A stretch of DNA of 63,868 nucleotides, taken from Actinomycetes bacterium (lineage in GTDB: Bacteria > Actinomycetota > Acidimicrobiia > Acidimicrobiales > Palsa-688). Numbering within the stretch: position 1 is the stretch's first letter; the number at the start of each line of letters is the position of its first letter. The notes beneath the pieces are model-generated. The model was not told where the DNA came from, ran no database searches, and saw only the letters and a list, made by a program, of their open reading frames with translations. The DNA is taken from assembly GCA_021808665.1 (NCBI GenBank), contig JAKBBA010000021.1, positions 1 through 63,868 on the forward strand. Direction: 5' to 3'. Shown here one piece after another: positions 43,330-53,107 of the stretch. A program made the translations under genes and the position numbers.

Positions 43330-44571
43330 TCAGCCGGTCCTGGCGGGCACCGGACGCCAGCGCAACGGCAGCTTCGCCAATCCCCGGAGTATGAACGTCT
43401 CTGTCGTCTCCGGCTCGCCGGCAAGCTCGAGGTCGGCCATGCGCGGCAGCAGGCGCTCCAGGGTCACACGCGTCTCGAGACGGGCGACCGGGGCGCCGAT
43501 GCAGTGGTGGATCCCCCACCCGAACGCCACGTGCGAACGCTGAATGCGGGGGTCGCGGTCGAGACGGAACTCGTCGGGGTGCTCCCAATGGCGAGGGTCC
43601 CGGTTCGCCGCAACGAAGAGCAGCTGCACCTTGGTCTTCTCCGGGATCTCTTCGCCGCGCAGGCGGGCCGGGCAGGCGTTGGTGCGGAAAAGTCCCTGCA
43701 CCGGCGAGTCGAAGCGCAGCCCCTCCTCGATCACCGCGTCGATCACCGAGGGGTCCGAGCGCACCCGCTCCGCCAGATCCGGCCGCTCGGCGAAACGGTA
43801 GAAGAGCAGGCCTATGAGGCTCGTGGTGGTCTCGTGCCCGGCGACCAGGAGCTGGTGGCCCAACCGACGAGCTTCCACTATCGACAGCTCCCCGGCACGC
43901 ACGGCGAGCAGCATCCTGCTGATGACATCGTCTGGCAGCACCGTCCCGAGCAGCCCCTCCTCTGTGGCGTCCGAACCGACGAGCAGCGCCTGGCGCTCCG
44001 CCAGTCTGGCATCGACGTAGTCCCAGATCGAGCGGGTCGCCTCCTCGTAGGCGGCCATGTCACCTCCGCCGAGCGCATTGACCACCGCCACAGACCAGCG
44101 CTTGAAGTCCTCCCGATCCTCGGCGTGCACGCCCAGCAACTCGCCGACTACCAGCGCCGGGAACGGGAAGGCGAACAGGTCGACGAAGTCGCCGTGACCG
44201 CGCTCCACGAAACCGGCGGCCAACTCGTCGACTAGCGCCTCCACCCGCGGGCGCAAGGCCTTCATCACCGAGGGCAGGAACGCCGGGCGCAGGACCCGGC
44301 GTTGCCGGGCGTGGTCAGGGTCGTCTGCCGACCCCAGAACGCCGCCGCGCTGGGAGAACACGCCCGGCCCGTCACCGTTCTGCCACAGCTCCGGCTGCTT
44401 GAGAGCAGCCACCACGTCGTCGAAGCGCGACAGCACCAGAAAGGACGGTTCGTGGTCGACCTCGTGGTGCAGCGGCCGATCCTCCAACAACTCGTGCAAC
44501 CACGGCCCCGGCTCCAGGTCGCGACCATGATCCACGTGGCGATTAACCGACGGCGACGCCAAGTCGCTCAT
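43330..44571 (-). CDS. Cytochrome P450
   Basis: 413 residues of a class I bacterial P450. I-helix oxygen-activation motif AGHETTTSL, K-helix ExxR in EEGLRF, and heme-binding FGWGIHHCIGAPVARLE with the Cys ligand. The ATG at 44571 is chosen because AGGGATCC lies 5-10 nt upstream and homologues start near here; an open frame continues to 44688 without resemblance. No ferredoxin or reductase gene is close by. Substrate not predictable. Confidence 0.93.
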   Translation of the reverse strand: MSDLASPSVNRHVDHGRDLEPGPWLHELLEDRPLHHEVDHEPSFLVLSRFDDVVAALKQPELWQNGDGPGVFSQRGGVLGSADDPDHARQRRVLRPAFLPSVMKALRPRVEALVDELAAGFVERGHGDFVDLFAFPFPALVVGELLGVHAEDREDFKRWSVAVVNALGGGDMAAYEEATRSIWDYVDARLAERQALLVGSDATEEGLLGTVLPDDVISRMLLAVRAGELSIVEARRLGHQLLVAGHETTTSLIGLLFYRFAERPDLAERVRSDPSVIDAVIEEGLRFDSPVQGLFRTNACPARLRGEEIPEKTKVQLLFVAANRDPRHWEHPDEFRLDRDPRIQRSHVAFGWGIHHCIGAPVARLETRVTLERLLPRMADLELAGEPETTETFILRGLAKLPLRWRPVPARTG

Positions 44572-44950
44572 AGCAGGATCCCTCCCGGTAGTGACGTGTC
44601 GCCCGGAGCGACACCTCCTCCGCGTGACCCTAGCTGCGCAGCCCACGCTCCTGCCGGCCCGTTGGGCTCGAGGACATCCTCTGGCCACCCACCCCGGGCC
44701 TCATATCGTGGGCGGAGTGGGATCATCGACGGTCGACCTCGTCGAGATCGACAAGAGGGTGCTCGCCGAGCTGGTCCACGTCGCGTCCGAGACGCCCATC
44801 CCAACGAGGTGCGCAGTGGCCGGCGCGACCGGAGACCCGGCGTCCTTTCCTTCGAGCGACGCGCTGTCATCAGTGGTGGTATCCATCGATCGGTGGTGGA
44901 AACGTCAGGGGGACAGCGAGGCTGCGCGAGGCCGGCTCGAGTGGCACCCG
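44572..44950. other. Gap without a recognised gene
   Basis: About 380 bp between the P450 start and the end of the aquaporin-like frame. Open frames exist on both strands because of high GC, but none shows a family motif or a convincing ribosome site. It may contain the P450 promoter. Confidence 0.4.
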
Positions 44951-45939
44951 TCATCGATCCCCGTCGACGACGCGCGGCTCGCGGGGGTGACGGCGGGCGG
45001 GGAGGTCGCTGGCGTGCACCGACGGATAGCTGGCATCGTGGAACAGCTTGGCGGTGAGGGTAAGCCTCTCTCCGGCGCCGACCGCAAAGACGGCGGCTGC
45101 AGCCACGCTACCGGCGAACGGACCGACCACGTAGGACCAGAAAGAGGGGAAGTAGGCGCTCACCACGTCCGGGCCGAAGGTGCGCGACGGGTTCATGCTG
45201 GCTCCGGTGTAGGGCGCCCCCGCCCATATGAGACCAGCCAGGACACCGGTACCACTGCCGGGATCCAGCGGGCGGTGCGCGGTGAGGACACCATGGCGAA
45301 CACGGTGAGCAGCAGCCCACAGGTCAGTGCAGCCTCGATGCCCGCCACATCCCACCCCGACAGGCCCGCTGCCGGCTGGGTGCGGGCCGTGTCGACCGTA
45401 GCGGCCCATCCGTTCCACACCCGGGCGAAGGCAAAGGCAGCCAGCAGCGCCCCAGTAGTCTGCGCCAGGGCGAAGCCGATCGAGTCCCGTAGGCTCGTGT
45501 GCCCGCGGAGGAAGAAGCCGAAGGTCACCGCTGGATTGAGGTGGGCGCCGCTGCGCCGACCGACCGGCGAGGTCGCCACCACCGCCGCCAGCGGCCCGAA
45601 GCAGGCGCCGATGACCACCAGACGAAGCCCGCTCGGCAGAGCCGAGTGCAGAGGCGACCGGCTGCTCTCGAAAGCGGCCACCGCCCCGAACCCGACGAAC
45701 AGCTGGAACGCGGTTCCGACGAGCTCGCACCCCCAGTCGAGGGGATGCCAACCCGGGGATCTCTCCTTTGGTGCCGGTCGTTCGTCTGCCCTACCCGTCA
45801 GGGTCGGGCTCGGATGCCCGACGGCGCCGTCTCGGAGGTGGGATGCCACCCCCCGTAAGTACCCGCTCGGCACTCGACCCAACGGGGGTGTCGCTGGCCT
45901 GGACAGGGCCGCCCGCGGTCGGGCGGCCCTGTCCTTCAT
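44951..45939 (-). pseudogene. Aquaporin/MIP-family channel, frameshifted
   Basis: The upstream frame holds the first half: GCELVGTAFQLFVGFGAVAA, the first NPA box SGAHLNPAVTFGFFLRG, and LRDSIGFALAQTTGALLAAF. A second frame, entered near 45240-45260, holds the second half: LIWAGAPYTGASMNPSRTFG with the NPS form of the second box and the filter Arg. Together they make one glycerol/water channel of about 250-300 residues. A single-base indel around GGTACCGGTGTCC explains the break; it is either a real mutation or a sequencing error. The first ATG used here (45939) is divergent from the methyltransferase gene. Confidence 0.75.
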
Positions 45940-45954
45940 GGGCGGGGTGCGGAC

Positions 45955-46599
45955 GTGACTGCCAGGGCAGCTGCCCGGTTGGCCCGCGAGTCGAGGAACT
46001 GGCTTGCCCCGTTCCTGGACGCACTGTCCATAGCCGGCCCCCGTATCCTCGAGCTGGGAAGCGGCGAGCACTACGCCGACTCTGCGGTCCTCTCCGAGCG
46101 GGGCTTCACGCTGCTGGCCTGTGATCGCCGGCCGGCCCACACTACGAGCCTGTCGGTGCACGCCTTCGCAGCGGACATATCCAGACCTCTTCCGGTCAGG
46201 ACGGCTGCTGTCGACACCGTCCTCGCGTCCCTGTCACTGCACTATTTCACCTGGGCCACGACGGTGGAGATCTTCGCGGAGATCCACCGGGTCCTGCGAC
46301 CGGGCGGGGCGCTGCTGTTCCGGGTGAACGCCGCAGACGATCTGAACTACGGAGCGGGGATCGGAGACGAGATCGAGCCCGGCTACTTCCGCAGCGACGG
46401 CAGATACGGTGCGCCGTGCAAGCGCTTCTTCACCGAGGACACAGTCCGGGCCGCTCTCACGGACCTTTTCGAGGTGTCCCACCTCGAACACCGCAGCAGC
46501 GACCGCTACGGGGCAACCAAGCAGGTCTGGGAGTGCCTCGCCCACGCGACCTCGGCTACACGCGGCCCCGGCTGGTCATCCAACCGGAAGCCGGCCTGA
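45955..46599 (+). CDS. Class I SAM-dependent methyltransferase
   Basis: 214 residues from GTG at 45955. Motif I is ILELGSGEHYADS, the acidic strand 2 end LLACDRRPAH, motif DTVLASLSLHYFTW, and IHRVLRPGGALLFRVN is the post-I block of Methyltransf_11 proteins. The C-terminal half carries a substrate-specific RFFTEDTVRAALTDLFEV. The substrate is unknown. It is divergent from the broken aquaporin gene, with only 15 bp between the proposed starts. Confidence 0.87.
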   Translation: MTARAAARLARESRNWLAPFLDALSIAGPRILELGSGEHYADSAVLSERGFTLLACDRRPAHTTSLSVHAFAADISRPLPVRTAAVDTVLASLSLHYFTWATTVEIFAEIHRVLRPGGALLFRVNAADDLNYGAGIGDEIEPGYFRSDGRYGAPCKRFFTEDTVRAALTDLFEVSHLEHRSSDRYGATKQVWECLAHATSATRGPGWSSNRKPA

Positions 46600-46604
46600 C
46601 CGGT

Positions 46605-47096
46605 TCAGCGGAGGATCTCGACGAGGAGTACCCATGCATCCGCGACTCCCGAGATGAAGCAGAGCAGCGTGGCGACCATCTCGTACCAGAACCCTGCGCT
46701 GCTTCCCGCTGCGAGCAACGCCCCGGCCACCACCGCCACCACCGCCGGAGCGAGAGCAGCCGAGGCACGGGTGGCGAACTCGAACACCGGCCGCCCCTCA
46801 GCGACCCGGCGTCCTGAGTACAGGATGCGGCCGATCATCGCTACCAGTACAGCCGCAGCACCGAGGAACTCTCCGCCCAGTGCGTGCCGGCTGGCCTGAG
46901 GAGTGGCACCCACGAGACCGATGATGACCGGGAAGAGGAGCAGCAGAATGGCCTCCCCCGCCCGTCCGGCCAGACCGGGGAGGGAGAGGATCTGCTTCAA
47001 GTTGATCGACAGCGCCACGAACACCAGGCCGGTCAACGCCGCGCCCACCCCAGCCTCGGTAGCGAAGAAGGTCTGCCAGTCCATAGGGAGAGTCAT
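46605..47096 (-). CDS. Small membrane protein (hypothetical)
   Basis: 163 residues with about four to five hydrophobic helices: ALTGLVFVALSINL, AILLLLFPVIIGLVGA, FLGAAAVLVAMIGRIL, AALAPAVVAVVAGALLAAG. The start MDWQTFFATEAGVGAALTGL resembles small actinobacterial membrane proteins sometimes named modulator of FtsH protease, but that name rests on weak similarity. The ATG at 47096 is chosen as the first before this conserved start; a longer open frame continues to 47270. Function unknown. Confidence 0.7.
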   Translation of the reverse strand: MTLPMDWQTFFATEAGVGAALTGLVFVALSINLKQILSLPGLAGRAGEAILLLLFPVIIGLVGATPQASRHALGGEFLGAAAVLVAMIGRILYSGRRVAEGRPVFEFATRASAALAPAVVAVVAGALLAAGSSAGFWYEMVATLLCFISGVADAWVLLVEILR

Positions 47097-47278
47097 TGTG
47101 TCATAAATTATGACGCCAAGAGACGGGTGACGCCGGTGCCGAGCTGCCCCTACTTCTCGTAATCCGGCTTCGTTCCATACCGGCGTGCCGGCGGAGACGG
47201 AGCGGTCCGCCAAGGCAATCGACCGATCCTGACCAGCCGGCGACCTGGCGTGAGCGGCTCGGGGGCACATACGCGAGG

Positions 47279-48121
47279 ATGTGCGACATGACGATCACGG
47301 TCGAGCCGGTCTCGGGCACGGTGGGGGCGGAAGTCCGGGGCGTGGACCTGTCGGCGCCCCTCGACGAGGCGACGGTGGCCGAGATCCGCCGGGCGTTCCT
47401 GGATCACCACGTGGTGTTCTTCCGCGACCAGGACCTGAGCCCGGAGGCGCAGATACGCTTCGGCCGCTGCTTCGGCGAGCTCGACACCCACCCGTTCGTT
47501 GGGGGGATGGACGAACATCCCGAGGTGATCGAGATCGTCACCGAGCCGGACGACTCGTTCAACTTCGGAGGCGGCTGGCACACCGATGTCACCTTCCTGG
47601 AGGAGCCCGACCTGGGCTCCATCCTCTACGCCGTGGACGTCCCCCGGTACGGAGGCGACACCCTCTTCGCCGACCAGCACGCCGCCTACGACGCGCTGTC
47701 CGACACGATGAAGGGCCTCCTCGAGGGGCTGGTGGCCAAGCACTCGGCCGGCCCCCAGTACGCCGAGGGCGGCTACTCGACCCGGTCCAGGTCAATGAGG
47801 ATGAAGCCGGCGGACGATGTCGGGCGGGTCGTACGCCACCCGCTCGTCCGCACCCACCCGGAGACGGGAAGGAAGGCGCTGTATGTGAACCGGGGTTTCA
47901 CCATCGGTATCGATGGGATGCGGGCGGAGGAGTCGGCGGCGCTGCTCGGCTTTCTCTTCGAGCACGCCGTGAGGGAGAGGTTCACCTGCCGCTTCCGGTG
48001 GTCGCCGGGATCGGTAGCCATGTGGGACAACCGCAGCGTCCAGCACTACGCGCTCTACGACTACCGCGGCCAGCGGCGCCACATGCGACGCATCACCATC
48101 AGGGGAGACCGGCCCCGCTGA
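47279..48121 (+). CDS. TauD/TfdA-family Fe(II)/2-oxoglutarate dioxygenase
   Basis: 280 residues. The iron triad is in [10 protein letters not shown] (His-x-Asp) and [12 protein letters not shown] (distal His); [12 protein letters not shown] supplies the Arg that holds 2-oxoglutarate. The N-terminus [20 protein letters not shown] is typical of TauD. The family releases sulfite from taurine or cleaves 2,4-D and alkyl sulfates, among others. There is no transporter beside it, so the substrate is open. It is not part of the sulfonate operon at 20-29 kb, although both could serve sulfur supply. Confidence 0.9.
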   Translation: MCDMTITVEPVSGTVGAEVRGVDLSAPLDEATVAEIRRAFLDHHVVFFRDQDLSPEAQIRFGRCFGELDTHPFVGGMDEHPEVIEIVTEPDDSFNFGGGWHTDVTFLEEPDLGSILYAVDVPRYGGDTLFADQHAAYDALSDTMKGLLEGLVAKHSAGPQYAEGGYSTRSRSMRMKPADDVGRVVRHPLVRTHPETGRKALYVNRGFTIGIDGMRAEESAALLGFLFEHAVRERFTCRFRWSPGSVAMWDNRSVQHYALYDYRGQRRHMRRITIRGDRPR

Positions 48122-48394
48122 GGCCCCCACGAGCCGCAGGCGGGCGCGCTGGTCTACGAGCTCTGCCCACCTGCGCCCCCGCCGCCCCCACTGGGAGATC
48201 ACGGAGAGTGACGGCGAGGCCGCCCGGTCGACGCCTCACCGGCGGACCGAGCCTGCAACGCGCCCGGACGGAAGGACGGTGACGCCTCGACGCCCCCAGA
48301 CCTGCGGTGCTGACGGTACAAGTACGCCGAACGGGGGAAGGAGTGGTTCATCGAACCGCCCCACACCGCCGTTGGTGAGTCAACCGACGAAGCC

Positions 48395-49576
48395 ATGGCC
48401 GTCGCAGACCCGCTGTCCGCTCTACCCTCCCATCTCCCTCCCCGGATAGAAGACGACCAGGAGCTCCTGGAGATCATCGAGAGCAAGGCGGCAGCCGAAG
48501 CGGGCACCGACGAGAACCACGCCTACGGTCGGATGGGACCGCGATTCGACCGGAAGAACCCTTTCGTCGTAGGGCTGCTGGCGTCACTCGGAGCGGCCGT
48601 CGCCTTCGGGATCGTGTGGTTCATTATGTCTGCGGCACAGGTCCTGACCCTCCTGGGCCTGGCCCTCTTCATCGCCGTCGGGCTCGACCCTGCGGTGACC
48701 TATCTCTCACGCAAGGTGATGCCCAGGTGGGCTGCGGTGAGCGCGGTCATAGTGGCGCTGCTCGGGGTCGTGGGCCTGTTCCTCGCCCTCGCCATACCTG
48801 TGGTGGTCACCCAGGCAACCCACCTGGCCGACAACCTCCCCGGCTACATGCAGCACCTCCAGGACCACAATTCCGCCCTGGGTCGGCTCAACTCCCGCTA
48901 CCGCGTCGTGCCGAACCTGCAGAAGATGCTCAGCGGTGGCGGAGGCAGCGGGTCCTCGATGACCAGCGGGGTGATGGGTGTGGGCAAGGCTGTGATCGGA
49001 GCGCTCACATCCACCGTCCTGGTTCTCACCGTGGCCGTATACGCCCTGGCGGACATGCTGCGGATCAAGCGCGGCCTGTACCACCTGGCGCCTCGCAGCC
49101 GGCGGTCGAGGATGGTCGTTCTCACCGACGAGATCCTCAGCCGGGTCGGCGGCTACGTGCTCGGGAACCTGGCCATCTCGGCGGTGTCATTCGTCGGCAC
49201 GTGGGCGTGGTGCCTCGCCACGGGCGTTCCCTATGCGCTGCTGCTGGCCCTCCTGGTCGGTCTCTTGGACCTGGTGCCGATCATCGGCTCGACTGTCGGC
49301 GGGATCGTCGTGGCGCTGGTCGCCCTCACCGTCTCTCTCCCGGTGGCGGTAGCGACGGCAGCGTTCTACATCCTCTACCGCTTCGCCGAGGACTACGTGC
49401 TGACACCCAGGATCATGGGCAAGACCGTCGACGTCCCGGGATTGGTAACCGTGGTCTCGACCGTGATCGGCGGCGCAGTGCTCGGCATCGTCGGGGCGCT
49501 GGTGGCCATCCCGCTGGCCGCCGGGATCAAACTGCTCCTGCACGAGTTGGCGAAGCCCAGGCTGGAGGAGATGTAG
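48395..49576 (+). CDS. AI-2E family transporter (PerM-like membrane protein)
   Basis: 393 residues. After an acidic N-terminal tail of about 50 residues come some seven to eight transmembrane segments, starting with VVGLLASLGAAVAFGIVWFI and VLTLLGLALFIAVGLDPAVT. The family motif region LLVGLLDLVPIIGSTVGGIV and the late RFAEDYVLTPRIMGKTVDVP are clear. Members export small molecules or act as Na+/H+ antiporters; the AI-2 name is historical. It stands alone. Confidence 0.9.
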   Translation: MAVADPLSALPSHLPPRIEDDQELLEIIESKAAAEAGTDENHAYGRMGPRFDRKNPFVVGLLASLGAAVAFGIVWFIMSAAQVLTLLGLALFIAVGLDPAVTYLSRKVMPRWAAVSAVIVALLGVVGLFLALAIPVVVTQATHLADNLPGYMQHLQDHNSALGRLNSRYRVVPNLQKMLSGGGGSGSSMTSGVMGVGKAVIGALTSTVLVLTVAVYALADMLRIKRGLYHLAPRSRRSRMVVLTDEILSRVGGYVLGNLAISAVSFVGTWAWCLATGVPYALLLALLVGLLDLVPIIGSTVGGIVVALVALTVSLPVAVATAAFYILYRFAEDYVLTPRIMGKTVDVPGLVTVVSTVIGGAVLGIVGALVAIPLAAGIKLLLHELAKPRLEEM

Positions 49577-49652
49577 TGGTATGCCTCCCGAGTATGGCTG
49601 CTCCGCCGGACAGCGTGTCGGGGGTGGCCGGGCGCGGCTCGGGGTGCTGAAG

Positions 49653-50438
49653 TCAACGGCGGCGGAACCTATCCAGATACGCCGCGGCCACCGACCGCGA
49701 CTCCGGATCGCGAAGTGCCGTCACCAGCGAATCGGCGTCGTTCCAGGACCGGGCCGTGCCAACCATCCCCTCGGCGACCGAGTTCGTGTGGCGTTTGGTC
49801 GCCGCCAGAGTGAGTGCGGATTTGCTCTCGAGCTGGGCGGCCAGGGCCTCTACCGCAGCGTCGAGCTCAGCTGCTGGTACCACCCGGTTGAGGAATCCGG
49901 CGGCCTTGGCCTCCGCTGCGCTGAACGGCCGGCAGGTCATCACCAACTCCTTCGTCAAGGCCGGCCCTATCTCGCGGACCAGCCGGGGGATCCCACCCCA
50001 GGCCAGGGGAATTCCCAGATCGATCTCCGGGATCGAGAAGCGCACATCATCTGCCGCGACGCGCAGGTCACAAGCGGCGGCCAGGACCAGCCCTCCACCC
50101 ACGCAGTGGCCCTGGATCCTGGCGACCGTCACCGCCCGCATCGCCTCGATAGCATCCGCCATGCGCCTGCCGGCGTCAGCCGCCTCCCGGCTGACACTCG
50201 CAGATGGAGCCGAACCGCCCTCGCCGGAGAAGGCAGCCAGGTCGGCGCCGGCGCTGAAAGCCCTTCCCCGGCCGCTCACCACCACCACCTTGACCCCGGC
50301 GATCGAGTCGAGATAGCCGGCCGCCTCGACCAGCTCCAGGAGGGTGGCCGTGCCCAACGGGTTGAGCTTGTCGGGGCGGTCCAAGGTGATGGCACCTCGG
50401 CTTCCCCTGTGGGTCACCTCGATGGTTGAGAATTCCAT
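49653..50438 (-). CDS. Enoyl-CoA hydratase/isomerase family protein
   Basis: 261 residues from the ATG at 50438. Crotonase fold: GSRGAITLDRPDKLNPLGT, VVVSGRGRAFSAGADLAAFS (oxyanion and CoA site), and GHCVGGGLVLAAACDLRVAA (second oxyanion Gly). The catalytic Glu pair of true hydratases is not clearly placed (FSIPEIDLGIPLAWGG has one Glu), so hydratase, isomerase or hydrolase activity cannot be chosen. It stands alone between unrelated genes. Confidence 0.88.
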   Translation of the reverse strand: MEFSTIEVTHRGSRGAITLDRPDKLNPLGTATLLELVEAAGYLDSIAGVKVVVVSGRGRAFSAGADLAAFSGEGGSAPSASVSREAADAGRRMADAIEAMRAVTVARIQGHCVGGGLVLAAACDLRVAADDVRFSIPEIDLGIPLAWGGIPRLVREIGPALTKELVMTCRPFSAAEAKAAGFLNRVVPAAELDAAVEALAAQLESKSALTLAATKRHTNSVAEGMVGTARSWNDADSLVTALRDPESRSVAAAYLDRFRRR

Positions 50439-50621
50439 GGCCCACGATGGCACCTCGGCGGGCGACTCTCCAGTGCGATCACGGATCGTCAATAACACGC
50501 AACCAGCGCGACGCACCCCGGTCGATCCACTCGGAACCACCCTGTCCCGTCGCCGCTGGGCCGGGCGCCAACCAGCGCTCGACCTCCCATCGTAGGGGGC
50601 CGACTCGGCAGGGATGCCCTG

Positions 50622-51326
50622 TCAGACGACCGATCCCATTACCTGTACCACACCGCCCTCGGCGTCGGACACCGACGATCCCGGACAGCCCCGGTGAGCC
50701 GCCAGCACATTCCTGTGACCGGCCGGGACGACCCCACCGTCGGCGGTCGGCGTCGAGAACCAGGCGACGGCGTGACCCATGTCCTCGCAGAGGTGGAACG
50801 GAGGAGAGTACCGCTCGGTCCACATGATCGACGTGGAGGCCAATCCTTGGCACATCAGCCCGACCCTGATCCTCCCGACCGGACGGCCACCGACCTCGGC
50901 GCTCCACCAGCCGTGTCCATCCGCCCGGATACCGAGGTGCTCCGCTCGCCCCGGCACCCACGGGTAGCGGACCCGCACCGTCATACCCTCACCCTCGCCG
51001 CTGAACGGCGCTGCATACTCCGGGCCCTCGGCATCGATCGCTCCCCACACCGAGAAGATGGCGATCTTGCCCGTAGGCTGCGCTCCCTCGGTCTGCAGAC
51101 CGAGATATCCGGCCTCGCCGCCGACGAGCGCTATCTGGTGACTCCAGAAGTAGCCGACCGGAGAAGGATCGGTACGGGGCTCGAGGTCCCAGCTCATCTG
51201 TTCGTACCCTGAGCGAACCGTCGGCCACGACCAGTAGGTGTAGGTGCCGACCGGGACCGCCGGAGGGCGAGGACGCAACAGCGAGGCGATCTTCACCACA
51301 TCATTGCTAGCGGCTCGAAGCTGCAC
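50622..51326 (-). CDS. DUF3472-like protein
   Basis: 234 residues. YTYWSWPTVRSGYEQMSWDL, YFWSHQIALVGGEAGYLGLQ and GKIAIFSVWGAIDAEG match the beta-rich DUF3472 pattern (a GY.GLQ and FSvW core). Trp-rich strands suggest a carbohydrate-binding or lectin-like fold. No signal peptide is evident. Function unknown. Confidence 0.72.
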   Translation of the reverse strand: MQLRAASNDVVKIASLLRPRPPAVPVGTYTYWSWPTVRSGYEQMSWDLEPRTDPSPVGYFWSHQIALVGGEAGYLGLQTEGAQPTGKIAIFSVWGAIDAEGPEYAAPFSGEGEGMTVRVRYPWVPGRAEHLGIRADGHGWWSAEVGGRPVGRIRVGLMCQGLASTSIMWTERYSPPFHLCEDMGHAVAWFSTPTADGGVVPAGHRNVLAAHRGCPGSSVSDAEGGVVQVMGSVV

Positions 51327-51446
51327 GACGTCGACTCCTGGCCGTCGGTCCAGCCGGTGTCGGCACCCGGGCGGCTTCTGGCCGCTCTGAGGAGCCGGAG
51401 TGAGGTCGGCAGCTCCGCAGCTCCTTCGGCTCGGAGAAGTGGCGGT

Positions 51447-52346
51447 TCAGGTCCCGGCGCGCGCGAGGTCGTGTGGTCCGGCGGCCGGATAGCCGCCGGA
51501 GTTACGGATCGCGTCGCCCCATCGCCCGAGCAGGGTGATGAGGGGATCGAGGTCGTCGCCTAGAGCGCGCACGATCGTGTCGCACTGGCGGTCGGTCGCG
51601 ACCTCCACCTCCTCGCGGGCCGCACGGCCGGTCTCGGTCAGACAGCCGTCGGCCATGTAGCCGTGCGCCTCGAGGCGCTCCGTGGCGCTGTCGAGGTCCT
51701 CCCCGACCCATCCCCGGGTACGGATGTAGGTCCGTGTCGGCAGACCCCAGTAGAGCTCGGTCAACAAGCCCATTTCGACCGGGTCAAAGCCGGCTGAGGT
51801 CCACGCAGCCGTGTGTGCGTCGCCCCGGTACTCGCGGAGGCAGTCGGCGAGCCTCCACATGTCGGCCATCGGCTCACCCGGGAGGCCCAGAGACGCTAGC
51901 CCCGCATACAGCGGCTTGCCCTCGAGCCGGAGGCCCTCGCACGCCCTCGAAAGAAGCTCGGTCACCTCGGAAAGCCCGTCAGGGCTGGGTCCGAGGACGC
52001 GTGTCAGCTGCGCTACAGCACCCTCGGTCCTGACGGCGCAGATCGTGGCTGCGTCGGTGAGCGCCCAGCCCCGCTCCACTGCGGGAACGACCACCGCCGG
52101 GTTGAACACGGCGAACGCAGCTGCGACGACATGCCCGCTGACCTGACCCATCACCGACCCTCGGCTAGTGAAATACGCCGGGCCGTCCGGAAGTGCGACA
52201 CCTCGCGCCGAACCGGGGCTCGGATCGAAGCCGAGAGCGGCATAGCCGGAATGGCACTCCGGTGAGAAATACACCTGCCCGGCGACAGGCTCGATCGCAG
52301 CCGCCAGCCGACGACATGCAGGCCAGGTGTCCGATGAGGTTGTCAC
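51447..52346 (-). CDS. SCO6745-family protein
   Basis: 299 residues. The opening AAAIEPVAGQVYFSPECHSG with YAALGF, then AYFTSRGSVMGQVSGHVVAA, AFAVFNPAVVVPAVERGWAL and the later HTAAWTSAGFDPVEMGLLTELYWG split into helical repeats match the actinobacterial SCO6745 family, whose role is unknown. The C-terminal part (LTETGRAAREEVEVATDRQC) has a winged-helix look, as in MarR-like regulators. It stands alone. Confidence 0.78.
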   Translation of the reverse strand: MTTSSDTWPACRRLAAAIEPVAGQVYFSPECHSGYAALGFDPSPGSARGVALPDGPAYFTSRGSVMGQVSGHVVAAAFAVFNPAVVVPAVERGWALTDAATICAVRTEGAVAQLTRVLGPSPDGLSEVTELLSRACEGLRLEGKPLYAGLASLGLPGEPMADMWRLADCLREYRGDAHTAAWTSAGFDPVEMGLLTELYWGLPTRTYIRTRGWVGEDLDSATERLEAHGYMADGCLTETGRAAREEVEVATDRQCDTIVRALGDDLDPLITLLGRWGDAIRNSGGYPAAGPHDLARAGT

Positions 52347-52448
52347 CGGGAACAGACCTTACCTGCATCGCACGTCCCGGTCCGGTCCCACACCACGGGA
52401 AGGTAAGGGATTCATTCCCACACCCGTGGTGCGGGCACGCGACGTGGA

Positions 52449-52766
52449 TCAGGGCACGCTTCGACCCGTCGTAGTAGTGGCACCACCGTTGCCGGCCCCG
52501 GCGCTCCTCAGGAGCCGGCGGAGGATCTTTCCGGACGGAGACCTCGGTACGGTCTCCACGAACTCCACCGCCCGCAACTTCTTGTACGGCGCGACCCGGG
52601 CGGCCACCCACTTGATCATATCGTCGGCAGCCACGGGCTGTCCCGTCACGACGTATGCCTTCGGGACCTCACCGGCCGCCGGGTCGGGAACCCCGACCAC
52701 GGCAACGTCATCGACTGCCGGATGCTCGAGCAGCACCTCGATGAAGGCCGAATCGCTGGCTGCCAT
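52449..52766 (-). pseudogene. Acyl-CoA synthetase (4CL type), C-terminal fragment
   Basis: About 95 residues of the AMP-binding enzyme C-terminal domain: IEVLLEHPAVDDVAVVGVPD, GEVPKAYVV, and SPSGKILRR with the catalytic Lys. The ATP- and substrate-binding large domain is missing. The breakpoint at about 52745-52765 is exactly where the transposase fragment on the other strand begins, so an IS-linked deletion removed the rest. Confidence 0.78.
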
Positions 52767-52971
52767 CCCCCTCTATCCCGAGCTTCGGAACTGCCCGGCC
52801 CCGAGCGCTCCGCGCATCCTCGAGATCTTCACCAGCGTCCAGCGCCACCGCCTGATGCGCGGGGACGACGTCGTGCAAGTCTTCGAGCCGCAGCTCACCC
52901 CGTTGCAGCTCAAGGTGCTCGACCTCTTGCACGTGCCTGCTGTCGCCTACGCATCGGTCGCCGCTCTTTGA
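52765..52971 (+). pseudogene. IS1634-like transposase, C-terminal fragment
   Basis: Reads IPLYPELRNCPAPSAPRILE, then IFTSVQRHRLMRGDDVVQVF and EPQLTPLQLKVLDLLHVPAV to a stop. This is the C-terminal tail of IS1634/IS4-like transposases. It begins at the same peptide (PLYP...C) at which the larger fragment at 54.0-55.0 kb ends, yet lies upstream of it on the same strand. Confidence 0.68.
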
Positions 52972-53107
52972 CCCAGGCTGATAGTCGCGACCTGGGCCGA
53001 TGGGGGGCTATTTCGTCATCGAGAAGTGCGGAACGTCAGTCCAAATGGCGGGGGAGACCATGACATGGGGATGTCGTCGTCGACTGGTCCGAACTCAGTG
53101 CCGAGAA

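Noticed and set aside
42350..43588. 412-codon minus-strand frame across the Rieske gene
   Set aside because: Antisense shadow of the Rieske oxygenase. The product has no domain pattern, while the plus frame has both iron-sulfur and iron-site motifs.
47281..48282. 333-codon frame overlapping the TauD-type gene in another frame
   Set aside because: Arg/Gly/Pro-rich translation. The correct frame carries the HxD...H triad, so this is an off-frame shadow.
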